Of a DNA stretch of 43,699 bases, positions 32,668-43,699 are shown piece by piece. The notes under the pieces are model-generated. The model had not been told where the DNA came from. It did not search any database and saw only the letters and a program-made list of their open reading frames with translations. Origin of the DNA: Symbiodinium natans. Its lineage: Eukaryota > Sar > Dinophyceae > Suessiales > Symbiodiniaceae. Numbering within the stretch: position 1 is the first letter of the stretch; the number at the start of each line of letters is the position of its first letter. The stretch is from assembly GCA_905221605.1 (NCBI GenBank), contig CAJNDS010000798.1, positions 25,001-68,699 of the forward strand, read 5' to 3'. Made by a program: the position numbers and the translations under genes.

Positions 32668-32706
<39 letters not shown>
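32668..32706. repeat. CA microsatellite
   Basis: About 18 uninterrupted CA dinucleotides. Confidence 0.9.
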
Positions 32707-33429
32707 GAGTGTATACATATGTAAAAATGATGTATACTGGCTATATGAACATAGTATCCTCTGTATCCACCATGGCCTCCTGGCATGCCAAGCGTGCGCT
32801 GCCAGCCTGGGGTGTGCCGCCCCTTACTTGCGTCATCATTTCACGGCGCCTGATGCTGCAACCAATGCGTCTGCGCATTGTTGCTGCCCCGACTGAGCTC
32901 GTGAGCTCGTGCCTGCACAAAGGCCACAAAAACCATCATGGCCTAAACCGCATTCCGCTCGTTTGCATGCAAAACCTTCTGAAGCAGCCGCTCTAGCTTG
33001 AAACCTCCAGCGGCCTATGTAGCTTCTGACTCAAAGACACTGCACGGTGCCTCGCTTTTTGCCTAGGCTCCTGTGTGGCCACTGTGGCATTACAGCTGGG
33101 TACAAAGGAGTTCTGCGACGGAACCCGATGAAGGCCAGTCGCTGATGGCTGTCTGGCCCCGCGTGTGGCTCCGTGCAGTGGGGTCGACGAGTGTGATGTT
33201 CCGTTATCTAGTGAATCTAGTGCGACAGTGAGCACTGGTGGACCCGGTGTCAAAACGTACTCTCCTAAGTCTACTGAGAATCTGGCAGCGCCAAGATGTT
33301 CCTTGGATTTCTGCCGGCCTCCTCCTGGCCGTGCCCGCAAGGTGATCGGACCATGGCTTTCCGACACTGCATGATGTCATGTTATCTTGTGAACTGAGGT
33401 CCTGCATGCTAGCAAGGCATGTGCCGGCT

Positions 33430-36200
33430 CAGCTGCAGGAAAGTACTTGCGCCCTTTGCGCAGGCATAGCTCCATGACTCTGCATCAGGCGTGCACTTTT
33501 GCGCATTGCGGCCTCTCAAGACCAAGTTTCATTGCTCCTTGTAGATACTACGTGAGCTTGGACTGCAATCCTCAACTGAGAGAAGCGACTGACGAAATGA
33601 TCGCACGCAACAAGCGCTTCAATGCTAGTGACTGCTGGTGACAGAGGCGGCTTCGGCTGGAGGCTCTCAAGTCTTTCAAAGGGGAAATGCAATCTGAACC
33701 AGGCTTGGAGGAGGCCGTTTTGCGGCGCCGTTTTGGCTAGGGCCTAGCGTGCTGCCCCTGAGCTGCCCCTGATGCGCAAGAGCAGCTGGACTGGCCCCAT
33801 GCTCCGCATGCTCCTGCAGTGCATGCGCCCTGTACTCTTTGCACTGCCCAGGCTTTGCAAGAAGTCTGGCGACTCGAGCGTGGTGCACGCTGACTCATAC
33901 CCGGGCCCATCGGACCAGCTTGACTGCGGCCCGGACTGTGCCTCATGAGTTCATGTTTTGGGCCTCCTTCTCAGAGATGAGGGACCAGGGAGGCTCAGGG
34001 AGGTCCTGCAGACGTGCAGCCAGGCGGACGTGTGCCGGCTCGGCTAGGTGAAAGTGGTTGCGGCCTGTGTGCAGGCGTCGTGCCAGAAAAGCGCATCAGC
34101 CGTGCGCTTTTCGCACCTTGTGGCCACTCGAAACCATTCCACCACGTAGTTTCGATGCTCTTCGCGAGTTTGGACTGCGGGCGGGCGATACAGTCAAGTT
34201 CGCCAGGTTTATTTAGGATCTGGCCATTGTTTTAGGCTACGCAGCCACCCGGCATCGTAAGAATAGTTTCGCACTTCATTGCTGGGCCCCCCTTCTCGAG
34301 CGGCCCTCAGTTTGATCGCCAGGCCGCCCAAAGAGGCACATGAGCATCAGTCAAAACTCGCGACTCTTGTAAGTTAATTAGGGTGGGACACAGAGCACCA
34401 GCACCCTGCAAAGCGACGGGACGACCGGAAAAGCAACACCCCCAGAGTTTTTGACCAGGTTTCAGAGCGACATCCAAAACGACACCCACACGATAGCTTT
34501 GGAACCCGAAGTACCTCGGAAAGGCCCTGACCGATCTCAGCAGACGCCCACATGGCTCCTGGCTCATCAGCCGTCATGCTCTTCCTAGGGCCTAGGGTCC
34601 TCTTGGGCGGCTTGCACGGAATGCTTCGAATAATCACTCGGCATGATTGTTGCGAGCAGGGTTTGCAGCCTTCATCTCACAACATAACCACATGGCGAAC
34701 AAGTAAAGAAGCGACTCACCACGTTTTTTCTTGCACCATGCATGGCATCAAGACCCTTGCAAAGCACCGGGACCACCTGAAAAGCGACACCTCCTGACAC
34801 GCATCCTCCCTCTGCGGGAAGGGAGGGGAGGGGACCTGCACTGAACGGGATCCCATCTTAGCCCTTGGCTAGAGGTTAGGATCCTGCTTGCCGTGGCATG
34901 CAAAAGCTGCACGTTGTCAGAAGTTACGCTGGCTGCGACCAGCTTGACTGCAACCCGGATTGTGCCTCATGAGTTCATGTTTGGGAAGCTTTCACAACTT
35001 GCGCCTCCTTCGCAGAGATGCAGACGAGCAGACAGGCAAGCCTGGGTAGATGAAAGTGGTTGCGGCCTGTGTGCAGGCGCCGTGCCAGAAAGGATAATCA
35101 AATGTGCACTTTTCGCACGTTCTGGCCTCTCAAAACCAAGCTTCATTGCACCATGTAGTTCCGATGCTCTTCACGAGTTTGGACTGCAATCCTCAGACGA
35201 GATGATGTAATGTGGGATCCTGGTTTGTAAAGTCAAGCTTGTCAGGATATTTAGGAACTGGCCACGGTTTTAGCGGTCCCCCGCACTGCACCCGGGTGTC
35301 GAAAGCATAGTTCGTGCGGAGCGCCTTTGCGCTCAATGGCTGGGCCCCCCTTGTCGAGTGGCCTGCCAGGGGAGCGGCTCTCTTCGAATCGCCGGGCCGC
35401 CCCAACAGGGCCCCCCTACTTCAGCCCTCGGCTAGAGGTTAGCATCCTGCTTGCTCTGGCATGTAAAAGCTTCACGTTGCGAGAAGACAGATGTGACGCG
35501 CATTGTCGCTTGACTGTGATGCGGACTCTGCCTCATGACTCCTTTCTTGGGAAGCTTTCACAACTTGCGCATCCTCTCAGAGAGGAAGGGCCTGCCCCGA
35601 CTCAGCTGCATGAAAGTGCTCGCAGCCTTTGTGCCGGCGTCCGGCCAGAGCAGCGCATCAGCCGTGCACATTTCGCACATTGTGGCCTCTCGCAAAGTGT
35701 AGTTTCGATGCTCTTCGCGAGTTTGGATTGCAACCCTCAGCAGCTGTAATGTGGAACAATCTTGAATGGGGGGCGCGCTATCAAGTCAAATTTTGCCAGG
35801 ATATTTACGATCTGGCTGGCCACGGTTTTAGGGGTTCCCTACACTGTCACCCGTGCGTCGAAAGAATAGTTCGCGCGGCGCCCCTTTGCACTCAATGGCT
35901 GGGCCCCCCTTCTCGAGTGGCCTGCCAGGGGAGCGGCTATCTTCGGACCGCCGGGCCGCCCCAACAGGGCCCGCCTACTTCAGCCTTCGGCTAGAGATTG
36001 GCATCCTGCTTGCTCTGGCATGCAAAAGCTCCACGTTGCGAGAAGACAAGTCTGGTGCGCACTGTCTCATGCTCGGACCCGCTTGACCGTGACGCGGACT
36101 GTGCCTCATGACTCCTTTCTTGGGAAGCTTTCACAACTAGCGCCTCCTTATCAGACAGGGAGGACCTGCCGGCGAGCAGCACCAAGCATGTGCCACCTCA
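33430..36200. repeat. About 550-bp tandem repeat family
   Basis: Four to five diverged units. The anchor TTGGACTGCAATCCTC-like word falls near 33558, 34169, 35178 and 35721; a second anchor (TGCCTCATGA then GGGAAGCTTTCACAACT) falls near 33940 (first half only), 34965, 35530 and 36100. Adjacent units are about 545-610 bp apart; the 34169-35178 interval is about 1010 bp because it holds an extra segment (about 34310-34850). A third shared block (CAATGGCTGGGCCCCCCTT then CGAGTGGCCTGCCAGGGGAG) is in the last two units. Frames across the units are short and interrupted, so this is probably a satellite-like array or decayed gene cluster. Confidence 0.75.
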
Positions 36201-38780
36201 GCTGAGCCAAGAAGTGAATGGGACTGTGACTACGCATGCCGAGAATCAGGAGCCTAGTCACAGCGGAGGTCAGCCACAATAATGCACAGCGGCCAACGTA
36301 TGGGGCACTCAAGCTTTAAGCATGAATGTGTCCTGAATGTGTGGGGGACTTCGTGCCCCGAACCCTCTTACTGGGGCAAGTCTTTCTTGATGAGTAGTCA
36401 CCTACCTCACACCTCCCTTTTGAGGCGGTGTGAGGTGGAGGGTGTTGCCGAGCACCCACCCACCATCCCGAGCCAAACAAGGTTGGACAAGAGTCGATAG
36501 CTGGCGCCCGACCTGGTTGTTGAATCAGCGAGGCAGTGCAGGGCAATGTTTGAACTAACTCAAAGTCGCGTGGCGCATCGCATGTGCAACATATGCGATG
36601 TGACATGATTGCATGAGCTACGATTACACACCATGTTTCAGGAGTTACGTGCGAGACGTGTCCAGTCCACAACCGACAGCATATGCCACATCCGAAATTT
36701 GTGGGCGTGTCAGCACCAGCGTTTTGGCGACTACAAGTTCTCGACAGCCTTTCTGTCCTGACAGCATTGGAGCACGTGCGTCGTGATGACTCAAGGAGGC
36801 ATGAAGGGTCCGATACATGCTCCGCACGTGACCTCTCTTAAAGGCGTACATTTGACCACATAAAGTGCGGCCATAGCACTGACATGGCTGGCAAGTAGCT
36901 GAATGTGGGTTCGTGGTCTTCTGATTCTGTCTTCGATGCCTCAGCTACCGCGATGGCACTTTCGGCGCTTCGGGACATGGAACGTGCCTGCACCAGGCTG
37001 TCGTGTAAGAATGCCGGGAGTTCCGAGGTCTCCAATTGGTTTACAACATGGTCACGCTCATGCCTTGCTGTTGGTAAGAAGCATCAGCTCAGCAGAACGA
37101 AGGGGACGCCAACATGTTTAGCTTCTGCTCGGCAATGCTTCAGAGGCCAACTCAAACCTACATCCCCGGAACAGCCCTAAGCAAATCCCTAAGCAAGCCA
37201 CTGTCAGGGTGGCATGTCACTTCCAGGCATCCGCAGCTGGAACACTGAAGCTCCTGACACCATTCAGGCCTTCTGGATCCTTGTAACAGCCCTTCGACAG
37301 CCGTCGCTTGCTTTAGCAGGCCAATTGTCAAGCTCCCTAAGCCCGAAGCTCCTTGCACCTTCTGGTGAATAGCAGCCACTTCCCGCTCGTGCCACACACA
37401 CACACACTGTCGTAACCTGACGCGAGCGAAGAGTCCCAGCCTAATACGGCGCATAATACGGCACACCCCAGACATCCCAGATCTGGAAGTTCTTCTGGAG
37501 GTTGGTTGGACATCACATCTGGTGTCGCTGTCGCAAGCGCGAACCGTGTGAGCCTACGAAGACGGCTACCGGCTACAAGAGCCTCCTCCTGCGTTTGCGT
37601 GTCGCCTGAGCATGCAACATGGCCACGGAGCGAAGTGAGGCACTCACGTGACGCAACTCGTAGGTTTCCACACTGCTGCAACATGCAGGCTTCACTAGCA
37701 GCAGGATGCACGGAAACCAATGGCTTGAAGAGCCCGGAATAAGAAGAAAGCAGTAGCTTCGTTCATACTTTCAAAGAACTAGATGGACGTGCGTCAGCTT
37801 TCCTGTAGACATCTTATCTCAGCCAGGAGAATTGACATGACCCAGAGCCCGAAGCCTACTCATGGTTGGGGTCGCTGTGCCCCCGTCGTAGATTTGCCGA
37901 GATCTGGGTTTTTGGGAAGGGCTCCTTTGCACGGTTTCTTCCAAGGGCCCACTTGCACGCCTTGCAAGCATCGCCGGCTTCACCCTCGGAAAAGAGCACA
38001 GCTGGCGAATGGCAAGTGAGAGGCGCGAGATTTTCGGTGCGGCCCCAACTCTGCAAGCGACCGCAGCGCGCTTGCCGCTGAGAAATCTTCTTTGCGTCCC
38101 CCATTCCTCCACCTCCAATTGCAGAGGATCTATGCCGAATCTATGCACTCTCTGAAGACAGGTGGTCCTCCCAAGATGCCCACGAGATGCCAAGTCGCAT
38201 CTTACATCTTAGCCTTCTAGCTTCAGAATGGCCTGAAGTGGGCACTGGGCCTAATGCAAGCTGGCGACGTGCGACACTACGCAGAGCTCAGGCAACGTCT
38301 GGCAGAAGGGAAGTCGACTCAACGACCAATTGGCTGAGCTCGACGACTTGCCCGCCGTGTCGGCCCTTCGGCGTTTTCGGGGCATCTCTTGGCGTTGTGT
38401 CCCGAAGGTTTCAGCGGCTGGTGGGCCCCATAGGTTCCACAGGTTGAGGGCGAAGTTAGCGACATTTGGCGGATTGCCGGAAATTAGTACCGATGCTGTT
38501 TTGGTCTCACACAGTGGTTCTGCAAAGGCGAGGAGTCCGGAGAGGAGGTTGGCGCCACACCCAGCGCCGACCCTTCGAAGGCCTTGTGCCTGAGCAACTT
38601 CAAAGGCCTTTGTCCACTTTGAGTTCTTTGCGTGGTGTTGGGTTCGGAAGCACGGTCTCCACAACCAGCCGGGTTCTTGTTAAAGAGGATGAGTGTCCGC
38701 ATGAAGTCGTGTCTCAGAACCGTTGAATCAGCTTCAAGAATGCAGCTGAAGGAGTTTGCGGAGATGTTGCAGCTCCGTCA
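36200..38780. other. No recognisable gene
   Basis: Short frames on both strands without known domains, including 36905-37180 and 38330-38593 (plus). A short CA run is at 37394-37407. Confidence 0.4.
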
Positions 38781-38784
38781 GCGT

Positions 38785-41700
38785 TTCGAAGGTCTTCTGC
38801 TCTGCACTCCTGAGCCTTTGGGGGTTCACACGGCCAAGGCTCACCAGCCAAGCTGCCAAATTGCGACAGCAAGTTCCGAAGTTCATGCAGTGTGCAAAAT
38901 GAAGTAACATTGATGTTTGGGCAGACACGTCTCGCTGCATTTACTGGTGAGGCTTGTGAGCTTGATTCTTTCAAGCCAAGGTTCGAACCAATGTCGGCAT
39001 GTCGCTTCAATTGTAAAAGGTCATCGTGAGCAAGGGCGTTCGAATGCGTTCGCGAAAATTAGGCAGGTCGGCGGTGCATCGACGAGGCGTTCTCGGTGAA
39101 TTGAGGTTGAGATGTTAGCGAGGCGTTCGCGAGGTGCCTTGAAGTCCAAGCCCAAGTTGTGAACTTGGCGTGTGGGAGCTCTGTCACCACGTCGGGTTAA
39201 TGAAAACCTTGGGCTGTAGGCGGCAAGGCATGCAGAGTGTCAGAGCTCAGCCACAGAGGCTATGCGAGGCCTTCCAGAATCTCCTCAAGAAGCTGTATCA
39301 CAATACACAAGTGTTGCAGTCTCACATGGAGCATTTGTCCTACAACATAAAACGGCTTCAAGGACACCCGCCGACTTGCTGAAGGGACCCTTGCTCTAGG
39401 GCCCTTTGCGGCCCCATAGGATGTCTTGTGCAGTCCGCACACTCATCAACAGCCCTTCTCTGGAGCTCAAGAGCTAGCGCGCCTGCCTTCTGAGCAGTCA
39501 GAAACCCGAAAGCCCCTTCAAGTTGACGTAGCCCTCATGCCTCCAGCCGTTCCCAACCCCTTGTTCAGAGTGAGCATGTCCTCGAGCGAAGCGCTCCATC
39601 ATTCAGACTGCGTGATTGGCCTTGTGCTGGAGCGGCACACTTCACAACAATGCTCCCAGTTTCTGCGGGTCTTGCTTGCTACAGTACTGGCTGCAAAAGC
39701 AGGCCAAGCTACACAACCTGCTCAGTGCAGGCTTCACATGCTATCTTGTTGCTTCGGTACCGCACTTTGCCAGTCCAGCTTGATTTCCTGGAGCTTCTGG
39801 CCACAAACATGTGGCATTTGGCCAGAATCCTTCCAAGTTCATGTTCTCCTGCAACCTCGGTGCAAAAAGTCCAGTGCACCAAGGTCTGGCAGCCTCAATC
39901 AACCATCCAGATGCTTGTGCTATCTTGTGCTGCCATACAGCCTTTCTCACGAAGGACCCCGCAGGCGTAGGAAGCTCTGCCCCAAAAAAAACTCTGCCAT
40001 ACTCTGCCATTTTGCAGAGCCTGCTTTCCCTGTTCGGGCTGGCCAGTTGACTGCTCTCACTCCTCAGTTTGCTCTTCACATCTGAGCCTTTGGGAGTCTC
40101 CCTTCCAGACCTTCACCTGGTCCAGGCGGCCAAGCTTGCCAAACTGCTACAACTTCAGAGTTTCAGGGTGCCCGAAAGGGGGCTTCGGGCACAGTGGGGC
40201 CTCCATGCAGGTTGCAAGTTGAAGAAGCCATTCTCCTCGCGGCCGTCATCGCAATCGATGCTTGAGCTGAGACACGTCTCCCTGCAGTTGCTGTTAACCT
40301 GCTTGACAGCTAAACGCGTTTTCCCTTCTGGCACTCAAAGACTTGGTCTTCCGCGTACCAGAGCCTGCTTCCCGTTGCGGGGTGCGGTCAGTTGACCACT
40401 CTCAGTCTCACTCCCCAGGAGTTATTTCAAAGGTCCTCTGTTCTTCACTTCTGAGTCTTTTGGAGTCTCCTTCCAGACTTAGGCTCGCCATTCTGCATGC
40501 CAAACTGCGACAACAAGCTCAGAGCTGCAGGGGGCTTCGTGTACAGCAGGGCCTCCACTCAGGTTGCGATTTGAACAGAGAACCCATCAGCTGCTGTCAG
40601 CGGGTTTGATGTTTGGGCAGACACGTCTGGCTACATTTGCCGGCAAGGCGTCGGCAAACCATCAGCTGTGAACATTCTTCTAGCAGTCAAAGATTCGCAA
40701 TAACGTCAAGCATGCCGCCTCAATTCTACTGTCGTGAAGGAAGGCGCTTCGCAAATTCGAATGAAGTCCGGACTGCCAAGGTGCTTCTTGCACTCGGGGT
40801 CCATTCCCCCAAGCCATCCCAGGTGGATGCTGAAGCTTGCCAAGAACCTAGTTTTCAGAGTCTTGAAGTTCAAGCCCAAGTTGTGAACTTGGCGTGTGGG
40901 CGTTCTGCTTTCACCATGTTGGGTTTATGAAGGGCTTGGGCTGTAGGAGGCAAGGCATGCCGCGTGCCAGACTGCAGCCACAGAGGCTATGCGAGGCCTT
41001 CGAGAATCTCCTCAATGAGCTGTCTCACAATACACAAGTGTTGCAACCTCACATGGAGCGCTTGTCCCACAACATCAAACAGCTTCAAGGACACTCAGTG
41101 ACTTGCTGAAGAGACCCTTGCTCTAGGGCCCTTTGCGGCCCCATAGGATGCCTTGTGCAGTCTGCACACTCATCAAGAGCCCTTCTCTGGAGCTCAAGAG
41201 CTAGTGCCTTCTGAGCAGTCAGAAACCCGAAAGCCCCTTCAAGTTGACGTAGCCCTCATGCCTCCAGCCGTTCCCAACCCCTTTTTCAGAGTGAGCATGT
41301 CCTCGAGCGAAGCGCTCCATCATTCAGACTTCGTGATTGGCCTTGTGCTGGAGCGGCACGCTTCACAACAATGCTCCCAGTTTCTGCGGGTCTCGCCACA
41401 GCACTGGCTCCGAAAGCACAAGCAGGTCAAGCTTGTGTTCAACCTGCTCAGTGCAGGCTTCACATGCTGCTTCCGCATGGCTCGCTGGCCACCTGGACGT
41501 CATGTTTGCAGCGGTACCTGGACAAGATCATCTTGTCGGCCTGACTTCCTGGGGCACTTCTGCCACAAACATCTGGCCAGAATCCTCCCAAGATCACAAT
41601 CTCCTGCAATCTCAGTTCAAAAAATCCGGTGTACCGAGCTCCTGCAGCCTCAGTCAACGACGAACCATCCCACAAAGGACCCCACAGGCTCGCGACCAGC
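38785..41700. repeat. 1.72-kb tandem duplication plus partial copy
   Basis: Copy A (about 38785-39975) recurs as copy B (about 40430-41700). Anchors: GATGTTTGGGCAGACACGTC at 38912 and 40608; CAAGCCCAAGTTGTGAACTT near 39148 and 40872; TCCCAACCCC at 39551 and 41272; AAGGACCCC at 39952 and 41675. Offsets are 1696-1727 bp. A short third copy of the left part (GAGCCTTTGGGAGTCTCC) is at about 40069-40220. Frames 39426-40085 and 41153-41782 (plus, both without an ATG at their start) encode alignable products, and one of the indels between them is 6 bp. The content could therefore be coding, but I recognise no domain. Confidence 0.8.
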
Positions 41701-41812
41701 AAAAGCCAGGCTCTGCTGTGGCCCTGCCGTTGGCCCAGGTGCGCTGATCCGACTGCCCAGGTTCCCCAAGTGCCTCTGTTAAGGTTGAGAAAACGGAGAT
41801 AGGAGGAGCCTC

Positions 41813-42519
41813 TTGAGTCACCCCGAGTTGGACACTTTGACTCTGACCCCAGAAGCCCCCCGAAGCCTGATCTCGATGATCTTCTTTGGAGGCGGTGCCC
41901 GCCTGGTCGGCCCCTCATCGGCGTACTTCGGCCTGAACCAGTTCCATCTTGGGGCTGTTGGGCTGTTCGGTTCGGTCGAGGAGTCGCTACGGAACGTTTT
42001 GCCCTGCCACCCATGTGCTGCCGCTTTGGCGGCGTGGAGACAGATGGGAGGACGTGCTGAAGAGTCTTCGAACTGATCCTTTGTGGGCACAGCTTTGGGG
42101 TCCCCGTGGCACGCAGCGCGGCTGTTCAACTGGCCACCTGTGGCCTTGATGTTCGAGGCTTGGTGGCATTGGATTCGCGCTTTGTGGACTTGACCTCCCT
42201 CGAGGTCTTGACCGAAATACCCCGCAGCCTAACCCAGTCGCTGTCACCTACCTTCTTTCGCCTCGATACGCTCGAGATCGAGTTCGTTGCCCCACTGGGG
42301 CCAAGGGGTGGCCTTCAGGCTCGCGCCTTTGTTCATATGGCCAGCGGCTTAGCTGCATCCTGGGACTACCAGCTTTCAAAGCGATCGGCATACCATCTCT
42401 TCGATGCAGATCATTTCAGCCTGCAAAACGTGCAGACTTGGGACATGTGTGACCGCATCAAGCAGCACATCCGCCGCCGCTGCCGCAAGTGCCGCCGCCG
42501 CTTGCGGCGAGTCCACTGA
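41813..42519 (+). pseudogene. Type-I-like thioesterase domain fragment, frame broken
   Basis: Thioesterase-type alpha/beta hydrolase of the kind that ends polyketide and peptide synthases by releasing the product. In the frame from 42061 the nucleophile motif is LCGHSFGV (Ser codon 42091-42093), followed 27 residues later by the Asp of GLVALDSR (42172-42174), the type-I spacing, and then by His in DADHFSLQ (42412-42414). The N-terminal part (ISMIFFGGGARLVGPSS... to WRQMGGRAEE) is in a different frame, 41813-42076. The junction lies within about 42055-42075, too short for an intron, so loss of one base near TCTTCG (42065-42070) is the simplest explanation. No ketosynthase or carrier domain is seen upstream, and the C-terminus (an Arg-rich CRKCRRRLRR run) may be read-through into an intron. 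It may be a stand-alone thioesterase, the last exons of a synthase, or a pseudogene. Confidence 0.5.
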
Positions 42520-43480
42520 GTCCACGGAGTCCACAAAGCGTGCAGAACTCGACCACTGATGCTTGGTGGCCGGGAGGGGCAGTGGGTGGCGCAAGTTGCA
42601 GCTCCGGCAAGACCGTTTCCAAGTCTCAGCGCACTGATGCGCACCCCTAAGAAGCAGGCGTGGCAGCAGGGGCTGCGATGCACAGCTTCACGTCTCGCGA
42701 CTTTGTGGTCTCTTCATTCCGCTGGCGAGTTTGCTGCTAGTGCGGGTACTTCCTGTCACTTCCTGTTGCCATGAAGCTCCTAACATCCTGCTGGGGTTGC
42801 TCATTGCTCCCAACCAAGAGGGAGCGACCGCACACGTAGCTTGCGCAAGAGTTGCCTCCCACTGCTTGCAACGAGTCTTCTGCTACGCAGATCGCTGTAC
42901 CATGATCGAGGGACAGACGATGATCCTCAATTTGAGAACCAATTCTTTGCAACAACTGCTTCAAACCGTTAGCTTGCAGACATGGTGGATTGCCACAGAC
43001 CCTGTAATGTCGCATGCGGCACTGGACATGGGCGCGGCAGTGGCGCGGCCTCGGCTCCACGAAAACACGTTGTGGGGCCGGCTCTGTCATTCGAACCATG
43101 TCAAAACCAGAGAAGCACTGTCCCCCCCGCAGCGCGCGGCCAGGTGGCAAAGAGCAGTATGGGCAAGAAGGTCCTCCAGCTTCCAGCCCCATCAGGGCAA
43201 AAAAAACCTCCCAGCAAGGCACTTCAACTTCTGGCAGTCTAAGACCCTCCAGAAAGCCCGACAAGAAGGGAGTTCCTCAATCTCAGTTCCAATAGATGGA
43301 TAACATGCTCTGGAACTCGAGGTCCGAGATGGTGGGACGCACGGCATCTAGAAGTTGATCCTCCAGACTCGGAAGGGTGGGTACTTGCCCTTTGATCTGA
43401 GGTTTGACCTGAGGATGTTTCAGATGCAGATCGCGTGAAAGAATTCGTTTCGCCATTTCAATATCATGACCCAATCACGG
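42520..43480. other. No recognisable gene
   Basis: Overlapping frames on both strands without domains. A 65-codon plus frame with an ATG at 43098 (MSKPEKHCPPRSARPGGKEQ...), ending at 43295, is Lys/Ser/Pro-rich and could be a disordered tail or an exon, but nothing confirms it. Confidence 0.35.
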
Positions 43481-43699
43481 GCGAAAGTTGTCAATCCAAG
43501 ATTGATCCCAGAACAATTTTTTTGATCAGGCATTGATAGTAAAATTACGAAATACCATCTGGGAACGATTTTGAGGGTCGGAAATATTCTCATATGAATA
43601 CGGCAAAAATGGATCTCTGTGTGGAAAGAAAATCTGGAGATGGGATTCAAAATTATTGAAAATTAAGAAATACGAAATTTATTATATCTATATTTTATA
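43480..43699. other. AT-rich right end
   Basis: The last 200 bp become strongly AT-rich (AAATTATTGAAAATTAAG and similar), unlike the GC-rich sequence before 43450. It may be the edge of an insertion like that at 6240-7430. The window ends inside it. Confidence 0.5.

Noticed and set aside
38970-39000. tRNA T-loop-like word GGTTCGAACC
   Set aside because: The flanking bases do not form a T-stem and no acceptor, D or anticodon arms are found.

Overview
The window looks like nuclear DNA of a dinoflagellate, probably of the Symbiodiniaceae/Suessiales type. The evidence is indirect but consistent: no bacterial operon structure; isolated coding islands in long repeat-rich spacers; short TTTAGGG/CCCTAAA telomere-like runs scattered internally; a GC-AG intron and a GT-AG intron whose acceptors are both followed by G (the AG|G habit of dinoflagellate genes); and gene types common there (Mei2-like RRM, EF-hand/transporter fusions, TIR-like proteins). 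No marker gene fixes the species.

Layout. 1-4.9 kb: simple repeats, telomere-like motifs and long homopurine tracts; no supported gene. 5.0-5.3 kb: a fragment of a Mei2-like RRM gene with a 71-nt intron. 6.2-7.4 kb: an AT-rich island with a recurrent TATAGTG-like motif. 9.0-11.7 kb: a large inverted repeat (fold-back element) with about 1.2-kb arms. 12-18 kb: microsatellites, an alternating GC tract, palindromes, a dispersed GATGCTC-TGATGC motif family, a 36/37-bp tandem repeat and about 1.3 kb of extreme G-richness. 18.99-24.60 kb: the main gene, which reads PH-like domain, protein-kinase fold with two metal-binding residues lost, WEGGKPGP repeats, ZU5 (perhaps ZU5-UPA), seventeen 39-residue repeats and, in another frame, a TIR-like domain. 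28.7-30.9 kb: an EF-hand x4 plus MFS transporter gene whose last two membrane helices lie in a second exon behind a 147-nt GC-AG intron. About 31.1-31.6 kb, minus strand: a probable relic of a non-LTR retrotransposon reverse transcriptase. 33.4-36.2 kb: a roughly 550-bp repeat family. 38.8-41.7 kb: a 1.72-kb tandem duplication. 41.8-42.5 kb: a type-I-like thioesterase fragment with Ser-Asp-His triad and a frame break.

The genes do not form a pathway. The most interesting object is the PH-pseudokinase-ZU5-repeat-TIR protein. It combines modules that in animals and plants work in membrane recruitment, scaffolding and TIR-based innate immune or cell-death signalling. The calcium-binding transporter could couple Ca2+ to solute export, perhaps in an organelle membrane. 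Most remaining open frames are shadows of simple repeats or of the coding islands.
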